Assembly (NCBI GenBank): GCA_023456105.1
Contig: JAEYAO010000044.1
Span: 1-32,355 of the forward strand
DNA from: Pseudomonadota bacterium
GTDB taxonomy: Bacteria > Pseudomonadota > Alphaproteobacteria > Caulobacterales > Caulobacteraceae
Direction: 5' to 3'
DNA: 32,355 bases
Both the position numbers and the translations under genes were made by a program. Shown in pieces: positions 23,403 through 31,737 of this stretch. The first letter of the stretch is position 1. Every line of letters starts with the position of its first letter. The notes beneath the pieces were generated by a model, which was not told where the DNA came from, made no database searches, and worked only from the letters and a program-made list of their open reading frames with translations.

Positions 23403-26246
23403 TCAGTCCAGGAACGATTTGACCACCTCGATCGCATCCACCAGCCCCATGCGCTGCAGCTCGGCGCCCGGCGGCAGGCTGGCGAACAGGCGGGTGGGGG
23501 CGGCGGCGTCCAGCATCACGAAGACGCCGCGATCGTCGGCCCGGCGGATCAGGCGGCCGAAGGCCTGGGCGATACGGGCGCGGGCCAGCGCGTCGTCGTA
23601 GCCCTTGCCGCCCAGCCGGTCCCGGCGCGCCTTGTGCAGCAGGTCCGGGCGCGGCCAGGGCACGCGGTCGAAGGCCAGCACCCGCAGCGACCGGCCCGGC
23701 ACGTCCACCCCGTCGCGCACCGCGTCGGTGCCGAGCAGGCAGGCGTTCTCCTCGACCCGGAACATGTCCACCAGCGCGCCGACCTCCAGCGGATCGACGT
23801 GCTGGGCGTAGAGGGGGACGCCGGCCCGCGCGAGATCCGGCCCAAGCCGCTCGTACACCGCCTTCAGCCGGCGGATGGCGGTGAACAGGCCCAGGCCCCC
23901 GCCGCCCGCCACCAGAAACAGCTCCCGCATCGCCGCCGCCGTCTGGCGCGGATCGTCTTTGACCAGGTCGGTGACCACGATGACCCGGCTGTTGGCGGCG
24001 TAGTCGAACGGACTATCGACTTTCAGGGTGCGCGGCGGCTCGATCAGCCGGGCCGAACCGGTGCGCAGCCGCGCCAGATCGAACGGGTCCTCCTGCAGCG
24101 GATCGGACAGGGTGGCCGAGGTCACCAGCACCCCATGCGAGGGCGCGATCACCGCGGCCTCCAGCGGCAAGGTCGGGTCGATCCAGTGGCGACGCAGCGC
24201 CACGTCGTGGATGCGGCCGAACGCCGTCTCGGCCGACAGCCAGTCGACGAAGTCCGGGTCCGGCTGGTCGCCCCCGTCCTCCAGCGCGGCCAGCATCGAA
24301 CGCCAGCCGGGCAGGGTCATGCGGGCGCGCCGGTCCAGCCCCCGCAGCGCCCCTTCCAGTCGCGACCGCTGCGAGCCGTCCAGCTCGGAGGCGTCGTCGT
24401 CCAGGATGTCCTCAAGGTGTCGCGCGAGCGCCAGCAGCGGCGCCTCGATGGCCGCCAGCGCGCCGGCCGCCGCACGCGCGGTCTCGGCCACGGGGTCGGT
24501 CACGGGCTTCAACGCGCACTCCATGCCGAACTCGCCGCCGGACGGGGTTCGGCTGTCAGAGGTGCGGGCGCGCAGCTGATCCAGCGAGGCGGCCAGAAAG
24601 GCTTCGATGGGGCCGATCGGATTGACCTCTCCCGAGGCCGGCGCGATCCGGCCGGTCACGCCTTCGCCCGGCAGGGCCGTGGCGGCGCGGATGGCGTCCT
24701 GAAGCGCCCTGGTCGCCGCCTCGTCGCCGCCCAGAAGGTCGCCCAGCCTTTGTTCAAGGCCGCGTCCGCGACGGCCGCGTCCTTCCGGCCCACGTATCCA
24801 GCGACGCAACTCGGCCGCCTCCTGGCCGGACAGGCAGGCGGAAAAGGCGCTGTCGGCGGCGTCGAACAGGTGGTGGCCCTCGTCGAACACGATCCGCTTC
24901 AGCGTCGCGGTCTCGCCGTCCTGCTTCAGCCCCCGCGCCGAGCGCGCGCCGTCGAAGGCGGCCTGGGTCATCACCAGCGCATGGTTGGCGATCACCAGAT
25001 CGGCGCGGCGGCTGGCGCGAATGGTCTTCTCCACAAAACAGGTGCGGTAGTGCGGACAGGCGGCGTGGACGCACTCGCCCCGTCGGTCCACCAGATTGCC
25101 GGCGCTGGCCGCGTGCGCCGCAGGCGTGGCGAACAGGCCGGGCAGCCAGCCGGGAAAGTCGCCGCCCGTCATGTCGCCGTCGCGCGTGTGCAGGGCCCAG
25201 CGCCCCGTCAGCGCCAGGCCGATCAGGTCGCCGTTCCCCAGCTGCGCCGCCTGCACCATGTCCTGCAGGTTCAGAATGCAGAGATAGTTCTCGCGCCCCT
25301 TGCGGATCACCGCCTTTTTCTTGCGCTCGGCAGAGTCGGGCCACAGGGCGTGGCTTTCACGGTCGATCTGGCGTTGCAGCGCGCGGGTGTAGGTCGAGAC
25401 CCAGGCCGCGCCCTGGTTCCGCTCGGCCCACAGGCTGGCGGGCGCCAGATAGCCCAGGGTCTTGCCGGTCCCAGTCCCGGCCTCGGCCAGGAGGACGCGC
25501 GGCCGCCCCTCGTCGTTGCGGGGCGAAAAGGCGAAGGCGGCCTCGGCGGCGTAGTCGGACTGGGTTGGGCGCGTCTCGTCCAGGCCCCGCGCCTGCAACA
25601 GCTTGTCCAGCCGGATGCGCGCGCTTTCGCTGTCGACCGGGGCCGAACCCGCCTCGCCGCGGGGCGCCTCGTCCTCCCATTCGGAAAGGCGCGTCCAGAC
25701 ATCGAGGCCCGATCCGCGATGCTGGCGCTGACGCACCCCTCCGGCCCGCAGGGCGTCCGACGCCCGCTCGCCCCAGGCCCAGCCGGCGCGCTCCAGCGTC
25801 TGCGCCAGCACATAGGCCGCCTCCCGCTCGGGATAGGCGGGCTGAGCCAGTTCGCGCAGGAGCGCGGCCGCGGCTTCCCTTAAGCAGCCCGCCTGTTCCT
25901 CGGCTGATCTCGGCTCGGCCAGGCCCAACGCCAGCGCCAGGCCGGTGGGCGACGGCGCGCAGAACTGCGCCGGCCGCACAAAGGCGAACAGCTCCAGCAC
26001 GTCCATCATCTCGGGAGAGCGCGGCGGCGGCGACAGCCCCAGCCGGCGCGCGGTCAGCGACGCGTGCGCCACCAGGACGGGCCCACCGGTGAACACCCCT
26101 TCCGCCGCTCCACGCCCGACCTTGCGCGCGCCCGCGTCATCGCACACCGCCCCCGCGCCCGGCGGCGTCGCCAGAGCAGGCGGCAGTGCGGACGCGGCGT
26201 CCACGACCTGAGGGCGCGTTCCAGCGATGACGGATTCGTCTGACAC
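23403..26246 (-). CDS. DinG-type ATP-dependent DNA helicase (Fe-S, XPD-like)
   Basis: A 947-residue superfamily 2 helicase. Walker A AGTGTGKT is near residue 258, preceded by the RPRVLLAEAG motif. The Fe-S cluster cysteines are in GRENYLC, GECVHAACPHYRTC; the DEGH Walker B box is in RIVFDEGHHLFDAADS. Motifs V/VI are LLGTDAVRDGVDVPGRSL and IAQAFGRLIRRADDRG. Such enzymes unwind forks, R-loops or G-quadruplexes. Residues about 50-115 (VLVAHASLTARRLGL, DVLELFAFVRPAQF) look like the remnant of the DnaQ-type exonuclease domain present in some DinG proteins. The GTG at 26246 has no separate ribosome binding site and may start a leaderless mRNA. It is divergent from the Lhr-type helicase. Confidence 0.92.
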   Translation of the reverse strand: MSDESVIAGTRPQVVDAASALPPALATPPGAGAVCDDAGARKVGRGAAEGVFTGGPVLVAHASLTARRLGLSPPPRSPEMMDVLELFAFVRPAQFCAPSPTGLALALGLAEPRSAEEQAGCLREAAAALLRELAQPAYPEREAAYVLAQTLERAGWAWGERASDALRAGGVRQRQHRGSGLDVWTRLSEWEDEAPRGEAGSAPVDSESARIRLDKLLQARGLDETRPTQSDYAAEAAFAFSPRNDEGRPRVLLAEAGTGTGKTLGYLAPASLWAERNQGAAWVSTYTRALQRQIDRESHALWPDSAERKKKAVIRKGRENYLCILNLQDMVQAAQLGNGDLIGLALTGRWALHTRDGDMTGGDFPGWLPGLFATPAAHAASAGNLVDRRGECVHAACPHYRTCFVEKTIRASRRADLVIANHALVMTQAAFDGARSARGLKQDGETATLKRIVFDEGHHLFDAADSAFSACLSGQEAAELRRWIRGPEGRGRRGRGLEQRLGDLLGGDEAATRALQDAIRAATALPGEGVTGRIAPASGEVNPIGPIEAFLAASLDQLRARTSDSRTPSGGEFGMECALKPVTDPVAETARAAAGALAAIEAPLLALARHLEDILDDDASELDGSQRSRLEGALRGLDRRARMTLPGWRSMLAALEDGGDQPDPDFVDWLSAETAFGRIHDVALRRHWIDPTLPLEAAVIAPSHGVLVTSATLSDPLQEDPFDLARLRTGSARLIEPPRTLKVDSPFDYAANSRVIVVTDLVKDDPRQTAAAMRELFLVAGGGGLGLFTAIRRLKAVYERLGPDLARAGVPLYAQHVDPLEVGALVDMFRVEENACLLGTDAVRDGVDVPGRSLRVLAFDRVPWPRPDLLHKARRDRLGGKGYDDALARARIAQAFGRLIRRADDRGVFVMLDAAAPTRLFASLPPGAELQRMGLVDAIEVVKSFLD

Positions 26247-26250
26247 CTTC

Positions 26251-26298
26251 GATAGATAGCGTTCGCGGGGCTGAAACGGAACGGGAACATGCTATATG
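26251..26298. promoter_or_regulatory. Compact divergent promoter region of two helicase genes
   Basis: Minus-strand GCTATCTATC (26260-26251) and plus-strand GCTATATG (26291-26298) resemble the Caulobacter -10 element GCTANAWC. Initiation 6-7 bases beyond each would fall at the dinG-type GTG (26246) and at a GTG at 26305 in the other gene. A CTGAAA (26271-26276) could serve as -35 for the plus strand. Confidence 0.4.
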
Positions 26299-28830
26299 AG
26301 CCGCGTGACGCCTGACGCCGCTTCCGCAAAGCTCCCCCCGCTCTTCGCCGACTGGTTCGCGCGGCGCGGCTGGTCGCCCAGGCGGCATCAGCTCGAAATG
26401 GTCGCGGCGGCGCAGGCCGGATCGCACGCCCTGCTGGTCGCGCCGACTGGCGGGGGCAAGACGCTGGCGGGGTTTCTGCCCAGCCTGATCGACTTGGCCG
26501 AGCGCGGACCCAAGCCCGACTCCGGCCCGGGGTCGGGGGTGCATACCCTCTACCTTTCGCCGCTGAAGGCGCTGACCACCGACGTGGAGCGCAACCTGAT
26601 GACGCCGATCCGCGAGATCGGGCTGAACATCCATGTCGAAAGCCGCACCGGCGACACCAAACAGTCCAAGCGCCAGCGCCAGCGCGACTTTCCGCCGGAC
26701 ATCCTGCTGACCACGCCCGAGCAGCTGGCGCTGTTCTGCGCCTGGGAAGGCGCGCGGGCCTATTTCGCCGATCTGAAGTGCGTGGTGCTGGACGAGGTGC
26801 ACGCGATCTGGAGCGGCAAGCGCGGCGATCTGCTCAGCCTGGGTTTGGCGCGGCTGCAGCAGTTCTCGCCGGCCATGCGGCGCGTCGGCCTGTCGGCGAC
26901 CATCGACGATCCGGACCTGATCCGGGAATGGCTTGCGCCCCACGGGTCGAACGCCGCCGAGAGCCGCGAGGCCGTGCGTCTGGTGAAGGGCGATCCGGGC
27001 GCTCAGGCGGTGGTGGACGTGCTGGTGTCCGAAGGCCGCGTGCCGTGGTCGGGCCACACCGGCCAGCACGCCATTCCCGAGGTCTACGCCGCCATCCAGC
27101 GCTCGACCCTGGCGCTGATCTTCGTCAACACCCGCTGGCAGTCCGAGTTCGTGTTCCAGCAGTTGTGGGCCGTCAACGACGACAATCTGCCCATCGGTCT
27201 GCATCACGGCTCGCTGGCGCCAGAGCAGCGGCGCAAGGTCGAGGCGGCCATGGCGCGGGGCGATCTGCGCGCGGTGGTCTGCACCTCGACGCTGGATCTC
27301 GGCATCGACTGGGGCGACGTCGATCTGGTGATCCAGATGGCGGCGCCGAAGGGCTCAAGCCGCCTGGTCCAGCGCATCGGCCGCGCCAACCACCGCCTGG
27401 ACGAGCCCAGCCGCGCCCTGTTGGTGCCCGCCAGCCGCTTCGAGTTGCTGGAGTGCCAGGCCGCGCGCGAGGCGGTGGCTGAGAACGCCTACGACTGGGA
27501 GCCGGTGCATACCGGCACCCTGGACACCCTGGCCCAGCACGTCATGGGACTGGCCTGCTCCGAGCCCTTCACGATGGACGCGCTGTTCGAGGAGGTGACC
27601 TCCTGCGGACCCTATCGCGACCTCACCTGGGAGACGCTGGAGGAGGTGGTCGATTTCGTCGCCACGGGCGGATACGCGCTGCGCACCTATGATCGGTTCG
27701 CCCGCATCGTGCGCGACCGCGAGGGCCGCTGGAAGGCGCGCAACCAGATGGTGGCCCAGCGCCACCGCATGAACGTCGGCGCCATCGTCACCGCCGGCAC
27801 CCTGAACCTCAAGGTCGCCCAGCGGCGCGGCGGCGGGGCCTCCAAGCGCCTGGTGGGCGGACGCAAGATCGGCGAGGCGGAGGAGTGGTATTTCGAGCCG
27901 CTGACCCCCGGCGACACCTTTGTCTTCGCCGGCCAGGTCTGGGCCTTTCAGGGCATCACCGGAATGGACGCCCTGGTCACCCACGCCCAGGACAAGGACC
28001 CGAAGATTCCGTCTTGGGGCGGGTCGCAGTTCCCGCTCTCGACCTCGCTGGCCGATCGGGTGCGAACCATGGTCGAGGACCGCGACCACTGGCGCGTCCT
28101 GCCGCCCGACGTGCAGGAATGGCTTGAACTGCAGGAGCAGCGCTCATTGATCCCGCGCGCAGATTCGATGCTGATCGAGACCTTTCCGCGCGGCAGCCGC
28201 CATTTCCTGGTGGCCTATCCGTTCGAGGGGCGGCTGGCGCACACCACCCTGTGCATGCTGCTGACCCGGCGGCTTGACCGGCTGGGCGTGGGGCCGCTTG
28301 GGTTCGTGGTCACCGACTATTCGCTGGCGATCTGGTCGATCCTGCCGATGGAAGGGCTGGACTTCGACGCCCTGTTCCAGCCGGACATGCTGGGCGACGA
28401 CCTGGAGGCCTGGCTGGAGGAAAGCTTCATGATGAAGCGCACGTTTCGCAACTGCGCCCTGGTCTCCGGCCTGATCGAGCGGCGCCAGCCGGGGGCGGAG
28501 AAGACCGGGCGGCAGGTGACCTTTTCGACTGACCTGATCTATGACGTGCTGCGCCGGCACCAGCCGGATCACCTGCTGCTGAAGACCGCGCGGGCGGATG
28601 CGGCGTCGGGCCTGCTCGACGTGGCGCGGCTGGGACAGTTGCTGATGCGCATCCAGGGCAAGCTGCGTCACGCGGCGTTGACCCGCGCCTCACCCTTCTG
28701 CGTGCCGGTGCTGGTGCAGATCGGGCGCGAGCGGGTGGGTGGCGGCGCCGCCGAAATGATCCTGGACGAAAGCGCCGAGGCCCTGATCGCCGAAGTGCTG
28801 GATGAGGCCGAGCCGGAGATGGCGGCGTGA
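26296..28830 (+). CDS. Ligase-associated DNA damage response DEXH-box helicase (Lhr family)
   Basis: An 844-residue Lhr-core-type 3'-5' helicase acting in DNA repair. Motifs: RRGWSPRRHQLEMVAAAQAG (Q-motif region, about 23-42), Walker A APTGGGKTLAGFLPSL (about 50), YLSPLKALTTDVERN, TTPEQLAL, DEVH in VVLDEVHAIWSGKRGD (about 162), VGLSATIDD, FVNTRWQSEFVFQQ, CTSTLDLGIDWGDVDLVIQM and QRIGRANHR (motif VI). The Lhr winged-helix and core domains follow (GTLNLKVAQRRGGGASKRLV). It fits TIGR04121 and overlaps pdeM. The ATG at 26296 has no clear ribosome binding site; a GTG at 26305 is a candidate leaderless start. The companion ligase and exonuclease are not in the window. Confidence 0.93.
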   Translation: MSRVTPDAASAKLPPLFADWFARRGWSPRRHQLEMVAAAQAGSHALLVAPTGGGKTLAGFLPSLIDLAERGPKPDSGPGSGVHTLYLSPLKALTTDVERNLMTPIREIGLNIHVESRTGDTKQSKRQRQRDFPPDILLTTPEQLALFCAWEGARAYFADLKCVVLDEVHAIWSGKRGDLLSLGLARLQQFSPAMRRVGLSATIDDPDLIREWLAPHGSNAAESREAVRLVKGDPGAQAVVDVLVSEGRVPWSGHTGQHAIPEVYAAIQRSTLALIFVNTRWQSEFVFQQLWAVNDDNLPIGLHHGSLAPEQRRKVEAAMARGDLRAVVCTSTLDLGIDWGDVDLVIQMAAPKGSSRLVQRIGRANHRLDEPSRALLVPASRFELLECQAAREAVAENAYDWEPVHTGTLDTLAQHVMGLACSEPFTMDALFEEVTSCGPYRDLTWETLEEVVDFVATGGYALRTYDRFARIVRDREGRWKARNQMVAQRHRMNVGAIVTAGTLNLKVAQRRGGGASKRLVGGRKIGEAEEWYFEPLTPGDTFVFAGQVWAFQGITGMDALVTHAQDKDPKIPSWGGSQFPLSTSLADRVRTMVEDRDHWRVLPPDVQEWLELQEQRSLIPRADSMLIETFPRGSRHFLVAYPFEGRLAHTTLCMLLTRRLDRLGVGPLGFVVTDYSLAIWSILPMEGLDFDALFQPDMLGDDLEAWLEESFMMKRTFRNCALVSGLIERRQPGAEKTGRQVTFSTDLIYDVLRRHQPDHLLLKTARADAASGLLDVARLGQLLMRIQGKLRHAALTRASPFCVPVLVQIGRERVGGGAAEMILDESAEALIAEVLDEAEPEMAA

Positions 28831-29567
28831 ACGCGGCCCTGCTGAAGACGCTGGAGCCGGCGCGCAAGTCTTGCGGCTCCCTGCGGGTGCGGATCGAGGG
28901 CGAGCCCTGCGTGCTGCGCTGCTCGGGCGCCCTGTGGGTCCCGGCGCATAAATGCCTGGTCGCCGCCGACCTGCACCTTGAGAAGGGCTCGGCCTTCGCC
29001 GCGCGCGGCCAGATGCTGCCACCCTACGACAGCCGCGCGACGCTGGACCGGCTGGAAGCGGAGGTGGCCGAACTGGAACCCCGAATGGTCGTGCTGCTGG
29101 GCGACAGCTTTCATGATGCGCGATCGATCGGACGCATGGCGGCGGATGATCTGCAGCGGCTGCATCGGCTCGCCGCCGGGCGCGAGTGGCTGTGGCTGGA
29201 GGGCAACCACGATCGCGAGGCGCTGAACGCGGCGGACGACGCGACGTCGCTGTTGCCGGGAAGCGTCGTTCCCGCCCTGTCGCTGGGCGCGCTTCGCCTG
29301 ACCCACGAGCCGGAGCCGGGAGACCAGCCGGGCGAAGTCGCCGGCCACCTGCACCCGGCCGCCAAGGTCGTCGCCTACAGCCGGGGCGTGCGCCGGCCCT
29401 GCTTCATCACGGACGGCCGCCGCATCGTGCTGCCGGCGTTCGGCGCCTTCACCGGCGGCTTGAACGTGCGCGATCCCGCCATCGCCGGCCTGTTCGCCAG
29501 CCCGCCCATGGCCGCCGCCCTGGGGCGGGACCGCGTCCACGCCCTGTCGTGGGGCTCGCTGGTCTAG
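28827..29567 (+). CDS. pdeM: Ligase-associated DNA damage response endonuclease PdeM
   Basis: A 246-residue calcineurin-like metallophosphoesterase that cuts nucleic acid in the Lhr-linked repair system. Metal-binding motifs: DLHLEKGSAFAARGQMLPPY (about 49-68, DxH), LLGDSFHDARS (about 90), LEGNHDREAL (about 127, GNHD), LTHEPEP (about 155) and GHLHPAAKV (about 171). The GTG start at 28827 overlaps the helicase stop (GTGA), so the genes are translationally coupled. The stop codon at 29565-29567 shares bases with the convergent MipA gene. Confidence 0.93.
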   Translation: MNAALLKTLEPARKSCGSLRVRIEGEPCVLRCSGALWVPAHKCLVAADLHLEKGSAFAARGQMLPPYDSRATLDRLEAEVAELEPRMVVLLGDSFHDARSIGRMAADDLQRLHRLAAGREWLWLEGNHDREALNAADDATSLLPGSVVPALSLGALRLTHEPEPGDQPGEVAGHLHPAAKVVAYSRGVRRPCFITDGRRIVLPAFGAFTGGLNVRDPAIAGLFASPPMAAALGRDRVHALSWGSLV

Positions 29568-30352
29568 TTCGGGCTGCTGAAGCGGACCACGCCGATCACG
29601 CCGGCGCGCCAGACATCGGCGCCGTCCACCAGCGGGCTGTCCTTTACGTCGCCGAGACGACGCTCGTAGTTGACGAAGCCGCCCACGCCGAACCGCTCTC
29701 CGACGGGCACGGCCAGGAACAGGGCGACCCCCGCTCCGGTCAGGCCGCCCGAGGGCTCATAGGCCGAAAAGCCGCTGCCGGGCGCCTCGGCCGGGGTCAC
29801 GCCGTAGTAGCGCCGGACCCGCTCATCATCGCCGCCGCTGACATAGGCCGAGGTACGCAGCAGGCCGACGCGCGTCACGTCCTGGTGGCCGATGGAGGCG
29901 AAGTAGCTCAGGCCGGCATCGTCGCCCGTCACGTCATGGCCGATCCGGCCGCCCACCACGAAATCGCCGGGAATGCGCTTGTAGGCGTACAGCGTTCCGT
30001 CCGCCCCGAGGCCGGGGCGATCCAGATCGGAACCCTCGATGTCACCGGCCGAAAACCGCGGGCGCAGTTGAACGCCGGCGCGGAAATCGTCGGAATAGAC
30101 GGCGTTCCATCCCAGACCGTCCAGGCCGTTGGCGTAGACGATCTCGCGCCAGTTGGCCGATCCCCAGGCGGTCCAGTTCACGTCCTTGCCGGTGTTGCCG
30201 GTGGCGGAGAAGCCGTGCGTCACCCCGCCGCCGACGTCCACGCGCCATTCCCTGGGCTCCTCCAGCCGAGGGTAGGGCTGGGCCTGTCCGAGCGCCGATC
30301 CGGCGATGGCGGACAAGGAGACGACGGCGAGAGAGAGAAGACGCAGCGACAT
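29564..30352 (-). CDS. MipA/OmpV-family outer-membrane protein
   Basis: The 262-residue protein has a signal peptide (MSLRLLSLAVVSLSAIAGSALG, cleavage about 22) and a beta-barrel pattern: REWRVDVGGGVTHGFSATGN, FRAGVQLRPRFSAGDIEGSD, FVVGGRIGHDVTGDDAGL, GLTGAGVALFLAVPVGERFG and a final WRAGVIGVVRF strand. MipA was first described as a scaffold between murein hydrolases and synthases, and OmpV-like members are porin-like; the role here is not known. The gene follows plsC by 14 bases on the same strand, so it may be the tail of the ftsX-ydcF-plsC operon. The ATG start has no strong ribosome binding site. Confidence 0.82.
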   Translation of the reverse strand: MSLRLLSLAVVSLSAIAGSALGQAQPYPRLEEPREWRVDVGGGVTHGFSATGNTGKDVNWTAWGSANWREIVYANGLDGLGWNAVYSDDFRAGVQLRPRFSAGDIEGSDLDRPGLGADGTLYAYKRIPGDFVVGGRIGHDVTGDDAGLSYFASIGHQDVTRVGLLRTSAYVSGGDDERVRRYYGVTPAEAPGSGFSAYEPSGGLTGAGVALFLAVPVGERFGVGGFVNYERRLGDVKDSPLVDGADVWRAGVIGVVRFSSPN

Positions 30353-30366
30353 GCGGACGTGGGCTT

Positions 30367-31116
30367 TCAGGCGGTTGATCCGTCGCCGGAATGCATGAGA
30401 CGGCCGTTTGGCTGCACCAGCAGCTTCGTCGAGGCCGACTCGATGCTGTTTTGCAACGCTTGCATGAACTCGGCCCGCTTCAAGCCGGCCGGGATGGGCG
30501 GCAGGAACTCATAGACCACCGTGCCTGGATAGCGCCGAAAGCCGTGGGCCGGCCAATGCACGCCGGCGTTGGTTGCGACCGGATGACAGGGTGCGTCCAG
30601 GTCGCGGTACAGGGCCGCGATGCCGGGCTTGTAGTCGGGCTCGGCCCCCACCTCGGCGCGCGTGCCCTCGGGAAAGATCAGGATTTGCCGCCCTTCCGCG
30701 AAACGGGCGCGGGCCTGGCGCACCATGTCCTTGAGAGCTTTGGAGTGGGCCGAGCGGTCCACCGCGATCATGCGCGTCTTCCAGGCGAACCAGCCGAAGA
30801 AGGGTAGGGACATCAGCTCCTTCTTCATGATGAAGCAGTTGTCGTCCAGAAAGGCGAAGGGGGCGATCACGTCCAGCATGCCCTGGTGCTTGGAGGCGAC
30901 AAGGGCGGCGCCGGTCGGCCTGTGCTCCAGCCCGCGCACCTCGACCCGCACTCCGGCGATCCAGCGCAGGCCGAACAGCACGAACCGCGACCAGGACCGG
31001 ATCACCCACATGGGATAGCGGTGCGGCAGCAGCAGCGCGGGCGACATGCCGACGGCGAACACCGCCATGGACAGGTACAGCCAGGCGACGAACAACAGGG
31101 ATCGCAGGGTGGTCAC
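30367..31116 (-). CDS. plsC: 1-acyl-sn-glycerol-3-phosphate acyltransferase (PlsC family)
   Basis: A 249-residue membrane enzyme transferring an acyl chain to lysophosphatidate in phospholipid synthesis. The catalytic HX4D is H77-QGML-D82 in VASKHQGMLDVIAPF; FPEGTR lies at 148-153. Also visible are KKELMSLPFFGWF and RMIAVDR, characteristic of the family, and an N-terminal membrane helix (about 5-30). Start is GTG 31116, directly adjacent to the YdcF stop (TAA), so it depends on the upstream gene. The ftsX-ydcF-plsC order is familiar from Caulobacterales. Confidence 0.93.
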   Translation of the reverse strand: MTTLRSLLFVAWLYLSMAVFAVGMSPALLLPHRYPMWVIRSWSRFVLFGLRWIAGVRVEVRGLEHRPTGAALVASKHQGMLDVIAPFAFLDDNCFIMKKELMSLPFFGWFAWKTRMIAVDRSAHSKALKDMVRQARARFAEGRQILIFPEGTRAEVGAEPDYKPGIAALYRDLDAPCHPVATNAGVHWPAHGFRRYPGTVVYEFLPPIPAGLKRAEFMQALQNSIESASTKLLVQPNGRLMHSGDGSTA

Positions 31117-31737
31117 TTAGGCGGCGGCCTTTTCAGCGGCGGGGGCGTCTTCCTCGCCGGTCAGGTCGCGCCAGAACTCGCGCACCACGGCGGCCAGGTA
31201 CTTGCAGTATTCCAGCGTCATCCGCCGCGCCGTGGGTTCGGTGCGCCACCAGTCCTCGGTGTCCAGCGACGGGGTGGAGACGGCGAAGGGCGTCAGCTCC
31301 ACATTCGACAGGGCGCCTTCTATCTCGGCCAGCGAGCGCGGCATGTGGTAATCGGACGTCACCACGATCAGGCTGTCATAGCCGCGCGAGCGCGCCCAGG
31401 CGGCGATCTCCTGGGCGTTGCTTTCGGTGTCCGTGGCCTCGAAGCCCAGATCGACGCAGCAGTTGAACAGGCGCGACGAGCCGGGCACCAGCTCGCGCAG
31501 CTCGCGCCTCCGCACCTCGCGGTTGACGCCCGAGATCAGCACCCGATCGCCTTTGTCGTATTCCAGCAGGCGGATGGCGGCGTTGACCCGCTCGGCCGAG
31601 GGACCGGTCAGGGCGACGATGCCGTCTGCGCGCGCCGGATCGGACGCCGGCGTCAGGTCGCGGACGTGCTGGGCGAAGGCGAACAGGCCGGCCAGCCAGA
31701 TCAGGGCGGCGACGACTATAATCGTCAGAAATCTCAT
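31117..31737 (-). CDS. YdcF-family protein (DUF218)
   Basis: A 206-residue membrane-anchored DUF218 protein. Residues 1-23 form a signal anchor (MRFLTIIVVAALIWLAGLFA). The DUF218 core follows: ADGIVALTGPSAERVNAAIR, DRVLISGVN, DTESNAQEIAAWARSRGYDS, LIVVTSDYHMPRSLAEIEGA. Relatives are linked to envelope polysaccharide or vancomycin-sensitivity phenotypes, but no reaction is assigned. The ATG at 31737 overlaps the ftsX stop (31734-31737), so it is translationally coupled. plsC follows at once. The location suggests a role in envelope growth at division. Confidence 0.9.
   Translation of the reverse strand: MRFLTIIVVAALIWLAGLFAFAQHVRDLTPASDPARADGIVALTGPSAERVNAAIRLLEYDKGDRVLISGVNREVRRRELRELVPGSSRLFNCCVDLGFEATDTESNAQEIAAWARSRGYDSLIVVTSDYHMPRSLAEIEGALSNVELTPFAVSTPSLDTEDWWRTEPTARRMTLEYCKYLAAVVREFWRDLTGEEDAPAAEKAAA

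Noticed and set aside
26210..26296. LexA (SOS) box upstream of the divergent repair helicases.
   Set aside because: GTTC and GAAC words occur at 26218, 26261, 26279 and 26285, but none has the alphaproteobacterial GTTC-N7-GTTC spacing.
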